A program made the position numbers and the translations under genes. From Xanthomonas sacchari (GTDB lineage: Bacteria > Pseudomonadota > Gammaproteobacteria > Xanthomonadales > Xanthomonadaceae): DNA of 64,000 bases. Each line of letters begins with the position of its first letter. The first letter of the stretch is position 1. Shown one piece after another: positions 31,808-41,414 of this stretch. The notes under the pieces were generated by a model, which worked only from the letters and a program-made list of their open reading frames with translations, was not told the DNA's origin and did not search any database. The stretch is from NCBI RefSeq assembly GCF_040529065.1, contig NZ_CP132343.1:3720001-3784000 (forward strand), written 5' to 3'.

Positions 31808-33937
31808 TTGATCGCTTCGCTTTCCCCTTCGCTGCTGGCCGTCGCCCTCGCCGCCGCCATGCTCGCTCCCACCAGCGTGCGCGCCGAGGACACCCCGCCC
31901 GACGCCGACGCGCAGGCGCGGATCCGCCAGCTCGACGCGGTGCAGGTGCAGGGCAGCCTGCTCGGCCGCTCCACCGTCGAGGACGTGCAGCACTACGCCG
32001 GCAGCCGCCAGGTGATCGACAACGTGCAACTGCGCACCGGCGCCAACCGCTCGCTGGACGATGCCCTGCAGAAGGTGCCGGGCATCAAGGTGTTCGACGA
32101 GACCGGCACCGGCGCGCTGCCGCAGATCATGCTGCGCGGCCTGTATGAAAGCCGCAGCGGCCGCGTGCAGGTGCTGGAGGACGGCATTCCGCTGGCGCTG
32201 GCGCCGTACGGGCAGACCAGCCTGTCGCTGTTCCCGGTCGGCCTGAACCAGATCGACCGCATCGACATCGTGCGCGGCGGCGCCGCGGTGCAGTACGGCC
32301 CCAACAACGTCGGCGGCGTGATCAACCTGATCAGCCCGGACATCCCCACCACCTGGACCACCACGCTGGGCCAGAAGGTCACCGCCGGCGGCGCCGGGCA
32401 TTACCTGGGCGACACCGCGATCAGCACCGGCGGCTACGCCAGCGACACGTTCGGCCTGCAACTGGACGCCAACTGGACCAAGGGCGACTACTGGCGCGAG
32501 CACAGCGCCACCGACATCAAGAACCTGCGCCTGCGCGCGGAATGGTGGCTGGCGCCGGACAAGCTGCTCAAGGCCAGCGTGCAGCGCTATGTCGCCGACA
32601 TGGACATGGCCGGCGCCTTGTCCGTCGCCGACTACCTGCGCGATTCCCGCCAGTCGACGCGGCCGCTGGACGAATTCACCGGCCGCACCACGCGCGCCTC
32701 GCTGGTCTACCAGCAGGACTTCGGCGACGTGGGGCCGTTCCAGGACCTGCGCCTGGACTGGAGCAATTTCAGCGCGCGCAGCAGCCGCAACTTCATTGTC
32801 GGCATGCGCTCGGCGTCCAGCGAGACCTGGCGCCCCGACCTGCCGCCGCAACTGCGGCAGAGCGCGCCACGCGATTTCCGGGTCTATGGCAGCGAGCCGC
32901 GGCTGAGCTGGACGATGGGCGACGGCGCTGTGCGCCAGCAGTGGACGTTGGGTGCCCGTGCGATCAACGAGGACATCGACTTCCTGGTCGGCAACACCCG
33001 CCTCAGCGACGGCCTGTACACCCTGGTGCGCGACTGGCGCTTCAAGGACCGCGGCGCGGCGGCCTACGTGAGCGACGCGATCGCGTTCGCCGACGGCCGC
33101 GTCACCGTCACCCCCGGCCTGCGCTACGAGCAGGTCGATTCGCGCTACTACAACCTGGCCAGCGGCGTGCGCACGCGCAACAAGACCGACGACGTGCTGC
33201 CCGGCCTGACCCTGGGCTTCCAGGCCACTCCGACGTGGTACCTGTACGCCGACGGCCAGCGCTCGCTGCGCGCGCCGCAGGTCACCCAGATCATCTTCGG
33301 CGACAACCTCGACGCCGAACTGGCCTGGAACTACGAGGCCGGCGCGCGCTACCAGCCCAACGAACGCACTCGCGTGCAGTTCGGCGGCTACCTGATCGAC
33401 TTCGACCAGCAGATCCAGCTCGACAACACCACGCGCACCTATCGCAACCTCGGCAAGACCCGCCACCAGGGCGCCGAAGTGGAAGTGCAGTGGAGCCCGG
33501 CGCAACTGCGCGCGCTGACCCTCAACGCCGGTTACGCCTACCTGGACGCGCGGCAGGAATCGGGCGTGTACGACGGCAATCGCGTGCCCTACACCTCGCG
33601 CAACCAGCTCACCCTCGGCGCGTCGTACCGGCCCGAATCCGGTCATACCACCGTCGCCGTTTCCAGCTATTACTTCAGCCGCGCCTTCAGCGATGCGGCC
33701 AACACCGTGCAGGAGAACGCGATCGCCTCGGTCGGCGAACTGCCCTCCTACTGGGTGTGGAACGCGCAGCTGAGCCAGGTGCTCAGCGAAGGCGCCAGCG
33801 GCAAGCTCAGCGCGTCGCTGGCGGTCAACAACCTGTTCGATCGCAAGTACTGGTACCGCGGCATCGACACCAGCCCCTGGGGCCGGCAGCCGGCGCCGGG
33901 CCGCAGCGTCACCGTCGGCCTCGAGTACACGTTCTGA
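31808..33937 (+). CDS. xsuA: xanthoferrin TonB-dependent receptor
   Basis: 709 aa, starting at TTG with GGAG 9 bases ahead. Signal peptide residues 1-26 (SLLAVALAAAMLAPTSVRAE), plug at about 40-180 (LDAVQVQGSLLGRSTVEDVQ, DALQKVPGIKVFDE, IMLRGLYESRSGRVQVLEDG, VRGGAAVQYGPNNVGGVINL), barrel ending VTVGLEYTF. It imports the ferric siderophore through the outer membrane with TonB energy. It is 28 bases after the aldolase gene and about 250 bases before xssA, within the siderophore operon, which matches the xsuA place in Xanthomonas and psuA/pvuA in vibrioferrin loci. Iron repression is expected from the Fur box upstream. Confidence 0.93.
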   Translation: MIASLSPSLLAVALAAAMLAPTSVRAEDTPPDADAQARIRQLDAVQVQGSLLGRSTVEDVQHYAGSRQVIDNVQLRTGANRSLDDALQKVPGIKVFDETGTGALPQIMLRGLYESRSGRVQVLEDGIPLALAPYGQTSLSLFPVGLNQIDRIDIVRGGAAVQYGPNNVGGVINLISPDIPTTWTTTLGQKVTAGGAGHYLGDTAISTGGYASDTFGLQLDANWTKGDYWREHSATDIKNLRLRAEWWLAPDKLLKASVQRYVADMDMAGALSVADYLRDSRQSTRPLDEFTGRTTRASLVYQQDFGDVGPFQDLRLDWSNFSARSSRNFIVGMRSASSETWRPDLPPQLRQSAPRDFRVYGSEPRLSWTMGDGAVRQQWTLGARAINEDIDFLVGNTRLSDGLYTLVRDWRFKDRGAAAYVSDAIAFADGRVTVTPGLRYEQVDSRYYNLASGVRTRNKTDDVLPGLTLGFQATPTWYLYADGQRSLRAPQVTQIIFGDNLDAELAWNYEAGARYQPNERTRVQFGGYLIDFDQQIQLDNTTRTYRNLGKTRHQGAEVEVQWSPAQLRALTLNAGYAYLDARQESGVYDGNRVPYTSRNQLTLGASYRPESGHTTVAVSSYYFSRAFSDAANTVQENAIASVGELPSYWVWNAQLSQVLSEGASGKLSASLAVNNLFDRKYWYRGIDTSPWGRQPAPGRSVTVGLEYTF

Positions 33938-34187
33938 TCCATCCCGGCGTCGGACGACGACGCCGGACGCCGCACCACCGCGCGCCAGCACGGCGCGCCG
34001 CCGCCCGCGGGAGACGCGGGCCAGTGCAACGGACGCAGCCGCGTCCTTCCCGTACCCAGCGCACGCCCGATGCGATGCGCCAGGCAACCACGCGACCCTG
34101 CCGCAGCCGCGGCGCCTGCCTCCCGTGTCCGCCTCTGCGCGGCCGCGCCGGCGGCGTGCGTGCGCCTGCGCCCGACGAGACCCGCAC

Positions 34188-35414
34188 ATGACCCCGCACG
34201 ACGCTCCCCTGCTGATCCTCAGCCACGTCTGCCACCCGGCGGTGACCGATGGCTTCCTCCCCGCCGCGCAACGCCTGGGCGTGCCGGTGCTGCTGCTGAC
34301 CGACCACCGCCACGCCCACCTCGAGCACTTCCGCCGCCATCCGCCGGCCGCACCGGTGCAGGTGCTGGAGTGCGACGTGTTCAATCCGCTGGGTGTGCTC
34401 GACTTGCTCGGCAGCCTGCCGCAGCCGCCGCGCGCGGTGTTCAGCAACAGCGATCACCTGCAGACCAGCGCCGCCGTGGTCGCCGCCGCGCTCGGCGTGC
34501 CCGGCAAGGATTGGCAGGTCTGCTACGCGGCCAAGAACAAGGCGGCGATGCGCCAGCGGCTGCGCGCGCTCGGCCTGCCGACGCCCTGGTTCTGCAGCCT
34601 GGCGCCGGGCGCGCAACCGCCGGCGCAGGCGCCATGGCCGCTGATCGCCAAGCCGCGCGAAGGCGTGGCGAGCCTGGACGTGCGCCACTGCGCCGACGCG
34701 ACGGCGCTGCAGACCTACCTCGATGATTTCTGGCAGCGCCACCCGCAGCGCAGCGTGCTGCTGGAAAGCATGCTTGAGGGTCCGCTGTTCACCCTGGAAA
34801 CGCTCGGCGACGGGCGCAGCCTGCAGCCGATCGGCGGCTTCGACGTGCAACTGTCGGCGCCGCCGCATTTCGTCGAATGCGAAGCGCGCTGGCGCGGCGC
34901 CACCGACACGCCGGTGCTGCAGCAGGCGCTGGCGCAACTGCAGGCGTTCGGCATCGGCTTCGGCGTGTGCCACAGCGAGTTCATCCTGACCGCCGACGGC
35001 CCGGTGCTGGTGGAGATCAACTACCGCAGCATCGGCGACGGCCGCGAGTTCCTGCTCGACCGCCTGTTCGGCGGGCACTGGTTCGACAGCGTCCTCGGCC
35101 TGCACCTGGGCCGCCCGCTGCCGACGCTGCAGGCGCGCCGCACGCACGCCCTGGTGCGCTACTACGTGGCCGAGCACGACGGCACGCTGGCCGTGGCCAG
35201 TGCCGACCACGCCAGCAGCGACGCGCACTGGGAAGCGCGTTACCGGCGCCTGCGGCAACCCGGCGACGCCATCCGCCTGAGCCATTCCAACAAGGATTAC
35301 CTGGGCGTACTGGACGTGCTCGCCGACACCGAGGTGGACCTGCAGCAGGCGCTGGACGGCACCGAGGCGTCGCTGCACTGGCGCATCGACAGCAGCATCG
35401 GAGCGGCCGCATGA
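34188..35414 (+). CDS. xssA: ATP-grasp ligase of siderophore assembly (PvsA-like)
   Basis: 408 aa, ATP-grasp superfamily. Pre-ATP-grasp fold at residues 1-100 (APLLILSHVCHPAVTDGFLP, FSNSDHLQTSAAVVAAALGV), ATP-binding lid with WPLIAKPREGVASLDV and VLLESMLEGPLFTLETLGDG, and Mg/ATP acid motif VLVEINYRSIGDGREFLL. PvsA in Vibrio ligates one building block of vibrioferrin through an acyl-phosphate. The start at 34188 is preceded by GACGAGA; an in-frame ATG 63 bases upstream is possible. It ends in an ATGA overlap with xssB, so their translation is coupled. Confidence 0.92.
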   Translation: MTPHDAPLLILSHVCHPAVTDGFLPAAQRLGVPVLLLTDHRHAHLEHFRRHPPAAPVQVLECDVFNPLGVLDLLGSLPQPPRAVFSNSDHLQTSAAVVAAALGVPGKDWQVCYAAKNKAAMRQRLRALGLPTPWFCSLAPGAQPPAQAPWPLIAKPREGVASLDVRHCADATALQTYLDDFWQRHPQRSVLLESMLEGPLFTLETLGDGRSLQPIGGFDVQLSAPPHFVECEARWRGATDTPVLQQALAQLQAFGIGFGVCHSEFILTADGPVLVEINYRSIGDGREFLLDRLFGGHWFDSVLGLHLGRPLPTLQARRTHALVRYYVAEHDGTLAVASADHASSDAHWEARYRRLRQPGDAIRLSHSNKDYLGVLDVLADTEVDLQQALDGTEASLHWRIDSSIGAAA

Positions 35415-37207
35415 GCCAGGACGCCGACCGCCGCTACATCGACCTGCGCGTGATCGACGCCTGCCTGCGCGAAGACCTGCGCGGCATCGTCAGCCGCGGC
35501 GCCGCTGCCACCCCGCCGCCGGCGGTGCTCGCCGCCTGGACCCAGGCGCCGCTGCCTACGGACGCCATCTGGTGGCGCATCGCGCACCTGCCCGACGGCG
35601 AACTGTGGCTGCCGCTGCGCCGTGCCGGCTACCTGCAGACGGTGAGCGCCTGCAGCGACGGCTGGGTGCTGCACACCGGGCAGCACAGCGCCTGCGAATC
35701 CGGCGCGGCGCAGTGGCTGGCGCGGCTGGGCGCCGGGCTCGATGCGGAGACCCAGGCGCTGCACCGCGCCTATGTCGAGGAAGCCGAGTGCGCGGTGCGC
35801 CAGCGTGCGTTGGCGCGGCAGGCCTATGCGCAGCAACGGCCGCTGCTGGCCACCGCGCTGGACGCGGCCGACGCGCACGAACGCGCCTACCGCTGCGAAC
35901 AACTGGCCAGCCACCGCGACCATCCGTTCTATCCCAGCGCACGCGCCAAGCTCGGCCTGGACGACGCCGACCTGCCGCGCTACGCACCGGAATTCGGCCC
36001 CAGCTTCGCACTGCGCTGGCTGGCGCTGCCGGCCGCGCAGGTCACCCAGACCACGCCGCCGCCGGCGTTCTGGCCGCGCCCGAGCATGCTCGGCCTGGAC
36101 CCGGCGTTGGACGCCGACCATGTCGCCTGGCCGCTGCATCCGCTGATCTTCGAACGCCTGGGCGAGGACGGCTTCGCCCTGCCGGCGGGCGCGATCGCCG
36201 CGCCGCAGCCGTGGCTGCAGGTGCGGCCCTCGCTGTCGCTGCGCACGGTGATTCCGCTGGCGTTTCCCGATCATCATCTGAAGCTGCCGGTGCCGATGCG
36301 CACGCTGGGCGCACTCAACCTGCGCCTGATCAAGCCGTCCACGCTGTACGACGGGCACTGGTTCGAGCGCGTGCTGCGCGACCTCGCCTCGCACGATCCG
36401 GCGCTGGGCGAACGCTACCTGCACGTGGACGAGGCGCATGCCGGCCATGTCGGCGAGACCCGGCACCTGTCCTACCTGCTGCGCCGCTATCCAGCGCTGC
36501 CGGAGGCGACCCTGGTCCCCGTGGCCGGCCTGTGCGCGCTGCTGCCCGATGGCCGCCCATTGGCCATGCACCTGGCCGAGCGCTTCCATGGCGGCGACCT
36601 CACCGCCTGGTGGGACAGCTACCTGGCGCTGATGTGCGAGGTGCACCTGCGGCTGTGGCTGCGCTACGGCATCGCCCTGGAGGCGAACCAGCAGAACAGC
36701 GTGCTGATCTACGCCGCCGGCCGTGCGCCGCGGCTGCTGATGAAGGACAACGATGCGGCGCGGGTGCTGCTGTCGCGGCTGCACGCGCAACGGCCGGCGC
36801 TGGCCGCGTTGGGCACCCCGCGCGATGCGCGCATCGCGGTGCAGGACGACGCCGCGCTGGCGCGGATGTTCTGCACCATCATCCTGCAGTTGGATCTGCA
36901 GGCGGTGCTGGAAGGGCTGGCGGAATGGCAGCCGGGGCTGCGCGCAACGCTCTACGCGCTGCTGCGCGCGCGCCTGCACGGCACCCTTCGCGCGCTGCGC
37001 GAAGAAGGCATCGACACCGCGCCGGCGCAGGCGCTGCTGGATGCACCGAAGCTCCCGGTGAAGTACCTGCTCAGCGCCGGCAGCCTGCTCGGCAAGCAGG
37101 TCACCGGCGCGGCGGACATCAACAAGTTCTACGGCGACAGCGCGCCCAACCTGCTGCGCGAGGATGCGCTGGCGGCGCGCGCGCTCGCGATCGGGGCGAC
37201 GCGATGA
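35411..37207 (+). CDS. xssB: NIS siderophore synthetase (PvsB-like)
   Basis: 598 aa, IucA/IucC family NRPS-independent siderophore synthetase. Motifs: HRDHPFYPSARAKLGLDDAD (substrate/ATP region), LSLRTVIPLAF, LKLPVPMRTLGALNLRLIKP (phosphate-gripping Arg and Lys), then HLRLWLRYGIALEANQQNSV and RLLMKDND near the C-terminus; a FhuF-like C-terminal part follows. It adenylates a carboxylate and joins it to an amine or alcohol. In the vibrioferrin model the PvsA and PvsB homologues add the alanine/2-oxoglutarate half to the citryl half; the exact order is not asserted here. ATGA overlaps at both ends. Confidence 0.93.
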   Translation: MSQDADRRYIDLRVIDACLREDLRGIVSRGAAATPPPAVLAAWTQAPLPTDAIWWRIAHLPDGELWLPLRRAGYLQTVSACSDGWVLHTGQHSACESGAAQWLARLGAGLDAETQALHRAYVEEAECAVRQRALARQAYAQQRPLLATALDAADAHERAYRCEQLASHRDHPFYPSARAKLGLDDADLPRYAPEFGPSFALRWLALPAAQVTQTTPPPAFWPRPSMLGLDPALDADHVAWPLHPLIFERLGEDGFALPAGAIAAPQPWLQVRPSLSLRTVIPLAFPDHHLKLPVPMRTLGALNLRLIKPSTLYDGHWFERVLRDLASHDPALGERYLHVDEAHAGHVGETRHLSYLLRRYPALPEATLVPVAGLCALLPDGRPLAMHLAERFHGGDLTAWWDSYLALMCEVHLRLWLRYGIALEANQQNSVLIYAAGRAPRLLMKDNDAARVLLSRLHAQRPALAALGTPRDARIAVQDDAALARMFCTIILQLDLQAVLEGLAEWQPGLRATLYALLRARLHGTLRALREEGIDTAPAQALLDAPKLPVKYLLSAGSLLGKQVTGAADINKFYGDSAPNLLREDALAARALAIGATR

Positions 37208-38376
37208 AGCGCATCCTCGGCCCGGTGCTGGCCGCGCACTACCTGGCGGCCTTCACCGCGCTGGGCATGCCGCTGTTCCTGCCGCAGGTGCTGCAGCAGC
37301 TGGCGCCAGGCGCGGCGATCGGCTGGAGCGGCGTGCTCTACGTGCTGCCGACGCTGTGCACCGCGCTCACCGCCAGCGCCTGGGGCCGGCTGGCAGATCG
37401 CTACGGACGCAAGCGCTCGCTGCTGCGCGCGCAACTCGGCCTGGCAGCGGGCTTCGCCATGGCCGGCTTCGCGCCGAACCTGGGCTGGCTGGTCGCCGGC
37501 CTGGTCGTGCAGGGCGCCTGCGGCGGCTCGCTGGCCGCGACCAATGCCTATCTCAGCAGCCAGTCGCAGCACGGCTCGCTAGCGCGGGCGCTGGACTGGA
37601 CCCAGTTCTCGGCGCGACTGGCGATGGTCACCGCCCCGGCCCTGCTTGGCCTGGCCACCACGCTGGGCCCGGCGCAGTCGCTGTACCGCTACCTGGCGCT
37701 GCTGCCACTGCTCGCCTTCGCGCTGAGCTGGCGCTTGCCGGACGATCCGCCGCGCGCGCCGGCGCCAGTCGTGTCCACGCCCGCGGTGCCGCATGCGGAT
37801 GCGGCGCAGCGCCGCCAGCGCTGGGCGCTGTGGACCACGCAGTTCCTGTTCTGCTTCGCGATGGTGGTGACCTTTCCCTACTTCCTGCCGTATGCGCAGG
37901 CGCACGGCATCGGCAGCAGCGCGGTCGCCGGCCTGCTGTACAGCCTGCCGCACCTGGTCTACCTGGTGCTGATGCCGTGCTGGCGCGGCCGCGACCACCG
38001 CGCATCGCCGCTGCCGGCCGGCCTGGCGCTGTTCGCCCTGGCCTGCCTGCTGCAGATGGCACCGCCGACGCCGGGCTGGCTGATCGCCGCGCGGCTGCTG
38101 TTCGGCCTGGGCATGTGGATGGCGCTGCGCGGCCTCAACCGCAGCCTGGCCGAGATCGCCGGCGGGCGCGGCGCCGGCCAGTTGTTCGGCCGTTTCGATG
38201 CTGCCGGCAAGTACGCCGGCGTCGCCGGCGGCGCCCTCGCCGGCGCCCTGGTGCAAGGCCATGGCCTGGCCGTGCCGTTCCTCGCCGCCGCCGCGGCCGT
38301 CCTGCTGGCGCTACTGCCGGCCCTGATGCTCACGTCCGTTCGGAGAACCGTCCATGTCCCCGTTGCCGATGCATGA
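37204..38376 (+). CDS. xssC: MFS siderophore exporter (PvsC-like)
   Basis: 390 aa with 12 likely membrane segments, two halves of six around a Pro/Ala-rich loop (about 178-205). The inner-loop MFS motif is GRLADRYGRKRSLLRAQLGL after helix 2. By position between two NIS synthetases and by homology to PvsC it should pump the finished siderophore out across the inner membrane. ATGA overlap with xssB; its last 23 bases overlap the start of xssD. Confidence 0.92.
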   Translation: MKRILGPVLAAHYLAAFTALGMPLFLPQVLQQLAPGAAIGWSGVLYVLPTLCTALTASAWGRLADRYGRKRSLLRAQLGLAAGFAMAGFAPNLGWLVAGLVVQGACGGSLAATNAYLSSQSQHGSLARALDWTQFSARLAMVTAPALLGLATTLGPAQSLYRYLALLPLLAFALSWRLPDDPPRAPAPVVSTPAVPHADAAQRRQRWALWTTQFLFCFAMVVTFPYFLPYAQAHGIGSSAVAGLLYSLPHLVYLVLMPCWRGRDHRASPLPAGLALFALACLLQMAPPTPGWLIAARLLFGLGMWMALRGLNRSLAEIAGGRGAGQLFGRFDAAGKYAGVAGGALAGALVQGHGLAVPFLAAAAAVLLALLPALMLTSVRRTVHVPVADA

Positions 38377-40111
38377 CCCGTGGTACGACAGCCTGGCGCA
38401 AGCGCAGGCGATCACTTGCTGGCTCAACTGCTACCTGCGCGAAGTCGCGCTCGGGCGCGGCCTGGCCGACTTCGACTATCGCGGCCTGGACCGGCCCGGC
38501 ATCGCCGCCGCCGGCGAGCGCTGGCTGCGCCTGCGCCTGCCCTCCGGCGCCACGCTGTGCGTGCGCCTGGCGCATGCCGACGGCCTGGGCCGCTGCCGCT
38601 TCGCTTCGGCGCCCTACCTCAAGGCCGACGGGCGTCCCTGGCACTGCCTGGACGCAGAGGCGCTGGTGCGCCGGCTGTTGCAGGAGCTGAGCGAAGGCGA
38701 ACAGGCGCCGAACCTGGAACTGCTGGCGCAGAGCGCCAACAGCATCGCCATCACCGCGCAGTTGCTGCGCCAGGCCGAGGCCGCCCCGCCCACCGGCGAA
38801 GCGCTGATCGACGCCGAGCAGTCGATGCTGTGGGGCCACGCCTTCCATCCCACGCCCAAGAGCCGCGAAGGCGTGCCGTTGGACCAGGTGCTGGCCTGCG
38901 CGCCGGAAGCGCGCAGCGCCTTCCCGCTGTTCTGGTTCCGCATTGACCCGCGCCTGTACCGCGCGCAGGGCGATGACGTGCGCGCGACGCTGGCGCAGGC
39001 CGGCGGCGGCGCCGACCTGTACCCCTGCCATCCGTGGGAAGCCGAGCGCGTGTTGGCCCATCCGCTGCTGCGCCAAGCGCAGGCGCGCGGCTGGATCGAG
39101 CCGCTGGGCGAACGCGGCCTGGCGCTGCGCCCGACCTCGTCGGTGCGCACGCTGTATCACGCCGACCTCGATCATTTCCTCAAGCTGTCGGTGCACGTGC
39201 GCCTGACCAACTGCGTGCGCAAGAACGCCTGGTACGAACTGGAAAGCGCGGTGGCGCTGACCCGCCTGCTGGCCCCGGACTGGCAGGCGCTGGCGCAGCG
39301 CGTGCCCGGCTTCCACGTACTGCTGGAGCCGGCCGCCACCGACCTGGACTTCTCCGCGCTGGACGCCGATGCGCAGGCCTGCCGCGAACTCGGCGAAAGC
39401 TTCGGCGTGCTGTACCGGCAGGCGATCCCCGCGGCGCAGCGCGCGCGCTATCGCCCGCAGGTGGCCGGTGCACTGTTCACCAACGACGCGCGCGGCGAGC
39501 CGGCCTGCACCGCCGCGCTGCAGGCGCTGGCGCAACGCAGCGGCAGCAGCCTGGAGGCGGCCACCGCGGCCTGGTTCCGCGCTTACGCACAGTTGCTGCT
39601 GGATGGCGTGTGGAGCGCCTGGTTCGGCTACGGCATCGTGCTCGAGCCGCATCTGCAGAACACCGTGATCGGTTGCGAGGACGGCCTGCCGACGCAGGTG
39701 TGGATCCGCGACCTGGAAGGCACCAAGCTGCTGCCGTCGCGCTGGCCGGCCGCGCGCCTGCCCGGCATGTCCGAGACTGCACGGCAGTCGCTGTACTACA
39801 GCGCCGAACGCGGCTGGAACCGCATCGCCTACTGCGCACTGGTCAACAACCTGGCCGAAGCGATCTTCCACCTCGCCGACGGCCACGACCGCCGCGAACG
39901 CCAGCTGTGGCAGATCGTCGGCGACATCGCGCGAACATGGCAGCAGCGTCACGGCACGCAACCGGCACTGCAGGCCCTGCTCGACGGCGCGCCGCTGCCG
40001 GCCAAGAACAACCTGCGTCTGCGCCTGCTGCAGCGTGCCGACCGCCATGCCGACTACAGCTTCCTGCCCAACCCGATCGGCAGCGCCGCGCTGCGGCAGG
40101 CGGCGGCATGA
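38354..40111 (+). CDS. xssD: NIS siderophore synthetase (PvsD-like)
   Basis: 585 aa, second IucA/IucC-type synthetase. Motifs: WGHAFHPTPKSREGVPLDQV (HPxPKSR, the hallmark of the family), ALRPTSSVRTLYH, FLKLSVHVRLTNCVRKNAWY, and FGYGIVLEPHLQNTVI near the end. In vibrioferrin synthesis PvsD joins citrate to L-serine to give O-citrylserine, so XssD probably takes the citrate made by the first gene of the operon. Starts inside the end of xssC and ends in an ATGA overlap with xssE. Confidence 0.93.
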   Translation: MSPLPMHDPWYDSLAQAQAITCWLNCYLREVALGRGLADFDYRGLDRPGIAAAGERWLRLRLPSGATLCVRLAHADGLGRCRFASAPYLKADGRPWHCLDAEALVRRLLQELSEGEQAPNLELLAQSANSIAITAQLLRQAEAAPPTGEALIDAEQSMLWGHAFHPTPKSREGVPLDQVLACAPEARSAFPLFWFRIDPRLYRAQGDDVRATLAQAGGGADLYPCHPWEAERVLAHPLLRQAQARGWIEPLGERGLALRPTSSVRTLYHADLDHFLKLSVHVRLTNCVRKNAWYELESAVALTRLLAPDWQALAQRVPGFHVLLEPAATDLDFSALDADAQACRELGESFGVLYRQAIPAAQRARYRPQVAGALFTNDARGEPACTAALQALAQRSGSSLEAATAAWFRAYAQLLLDGVWSAWFGYGIVLEPHLQNTVIGCEDGLPTQVWIRDLEGTKLLPSRWPAARLPGMSETARQSLYYSAERGWNRIAYCALVNNLAEAIFHLADGHDRRERQLWQIVGDIARTWQQRHGTQPALQALLDGAPLPAKNNLRLRLLQRADRHADYSFLPNPIGSAALRQAAA

Positions 40112-41361
40112 GCCTGCGCATCGATCCCGCCCCCCTGCACGCGGCGCTGGCGCGGCTGCGCGCACAGGCCGACGGCCCGGTCTGCGCCTACGTCTACGAC
40201 CTGGCAGCGCTGCAGGCGCATGCGGCGATGCTGCGCGCACAGCTGCCTGCCGAGTGCGAGCTGTTGTATGCGGCCAAGGCCAATGCCGAACCGCCGGTGC
40301 TGCGCACGCTGGCGCCGTGGGTGGACGGTTTCGAGGCGGCCTCCGGCGGCGAACTGCAATGGCTGCACACGCATCAGCCAGGCCGCCGGCTGCTGTTCGG
40401 CGGCCCCGGCAAGCTCGACAGCGAACTGCAGTTGGCCGCCAGCCTGCCCGACTGCAGCGTGCACGTGGAAAGCCTGGGCGAGCTGCAGCGGCTGGCGCGC
40501 ATCGCCGCATCGAGGGAGCGGCCGCTGTCGGTCTTCCTGCGCCTGAACATCATGGTGCCGGGCATGCAGGACACGCGCCTGGTGATGGGCGGGCGGCCCT
40601 CGCCGTTCGGCCTGGACGTGGACGATCTGGACGCGGCCATGCAGGTACTGCGTGGCGCGAGCGGACTGCGCCTGGACGGCTTCCACTTCCACCTGCTGTC
40701 GCACCAGCGCGATGCGCAGCTGCAGTTGCGGCTGATCGCACACTACCTGCAGACCGTGCAGGGCTGGCGCCAAGCCTATGGATTGGGACCGCTGACGGTG
40801 AATGCCGGCGGCGGCTTCGGCGTGGACTATGCCGATCCGGCAGCTTCGTTCGATTGGGCGACGTTCTGCGCAGGATTGCCGACGCTGCTGCACACGCATG
40901 GCGATGGCCTGCGCCTGCGCCTGGAACCGGGCCGCTACGTCAGCGCCGCCTGCGGCTGGTACCTGATGGAGGTGCTGGACATCAAGCGCAGCCATGGCGC
41001 GCAGTTCGCCATCGGCCGCGGCGGCACCCATCATTTCCGCACGCCTGCCGCGCAAGGCCACGACCATCCGTTTCTGGTGCTGCGCGGCACCCAGCCGCCG
41101 GTGCTGCGCGATGCGCGGGTGACCCTGGTCGGCCAGCTGTGCACGCCCAAGGACGTGCTGGCCCGCGACCAGCCGGTGGCCGCGCTGGCGCCGGGCGACT
41201 GCCTGGCGTTCCCACTGGCCGGCGCCTACGCCTGGAACATCTCGCACCAGCACTTCCTGATGCATCCACCGCCGCAGATGCTGTTCCTCGACGCCGCTGC
41301 GCAAGCCGCCGATGCCATGCCGCAGCGCCGCATTGCCGACCCGGCCACCGCCGCGTCATGA
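40108..41361 (+). CDS. xssE: PLP-dependent decarboxylase of siderophore assembly (PvsE-like)
   Basis: 417 aa, fold type III (diaminopimelate/ornithine decarboxylase-like). The PLP lysine is in CELLYAAKANAEPPVL (residues ~50-65), the Gly-rich phosphate loop is NAGGGFGVDY, with EPGRYVSAACGWY and the active-site Cys in LVGQLCTPKDVLARD. In vibrioferrin PvsE decarboxylates O-citrylserine to O-citrylethanolamine. ATGA overlap with xssD. It closes the seven-gene operon; the psiF-type gene follows 53 bases later. Confidence 0.93.
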   Translation: MSLRIDPAPLHAALARLRAQADGPVCAYVYDLAALQAHAAMLRAQLPAECELLYAAKANAEPPVLRTLAPWVDGFEAASGGELQWLHTHQPGRRLLFGGPGKLDSELQLAASLPDCSVHVESLGELQRLARIAASRERPLSVFLRLNIMVPGMQDTRLVMGGRPSPFGLDVDDLDAAMQVLRGASGLRLDGFHFHLLSHQRDAQLQLRLIAHYLQTVQGWRQAYGLGPLTVNAGGGFGVDYADPAASFDWATFCAGLPTLLHTHGDGLRLRLEPGRYVSAACGWYLMEVLDIKRSHGAQFAIGRGGTHHFRTPAAQGHDHPFLVLRGTQPPVLRDARVTLVGQLCTPKDVLARDQPVAALAPGDCLAFPLAGAYAWNISHQHFLMHPPPQMLFLDAAAQAADAMPQRRIADPATAAS

Positions 41362-41414
41362 TCCGCTCGCCCGTGCCGGCACATCCTGCCTGCACACCCT
41401 CCGGAGCTGCCGCC

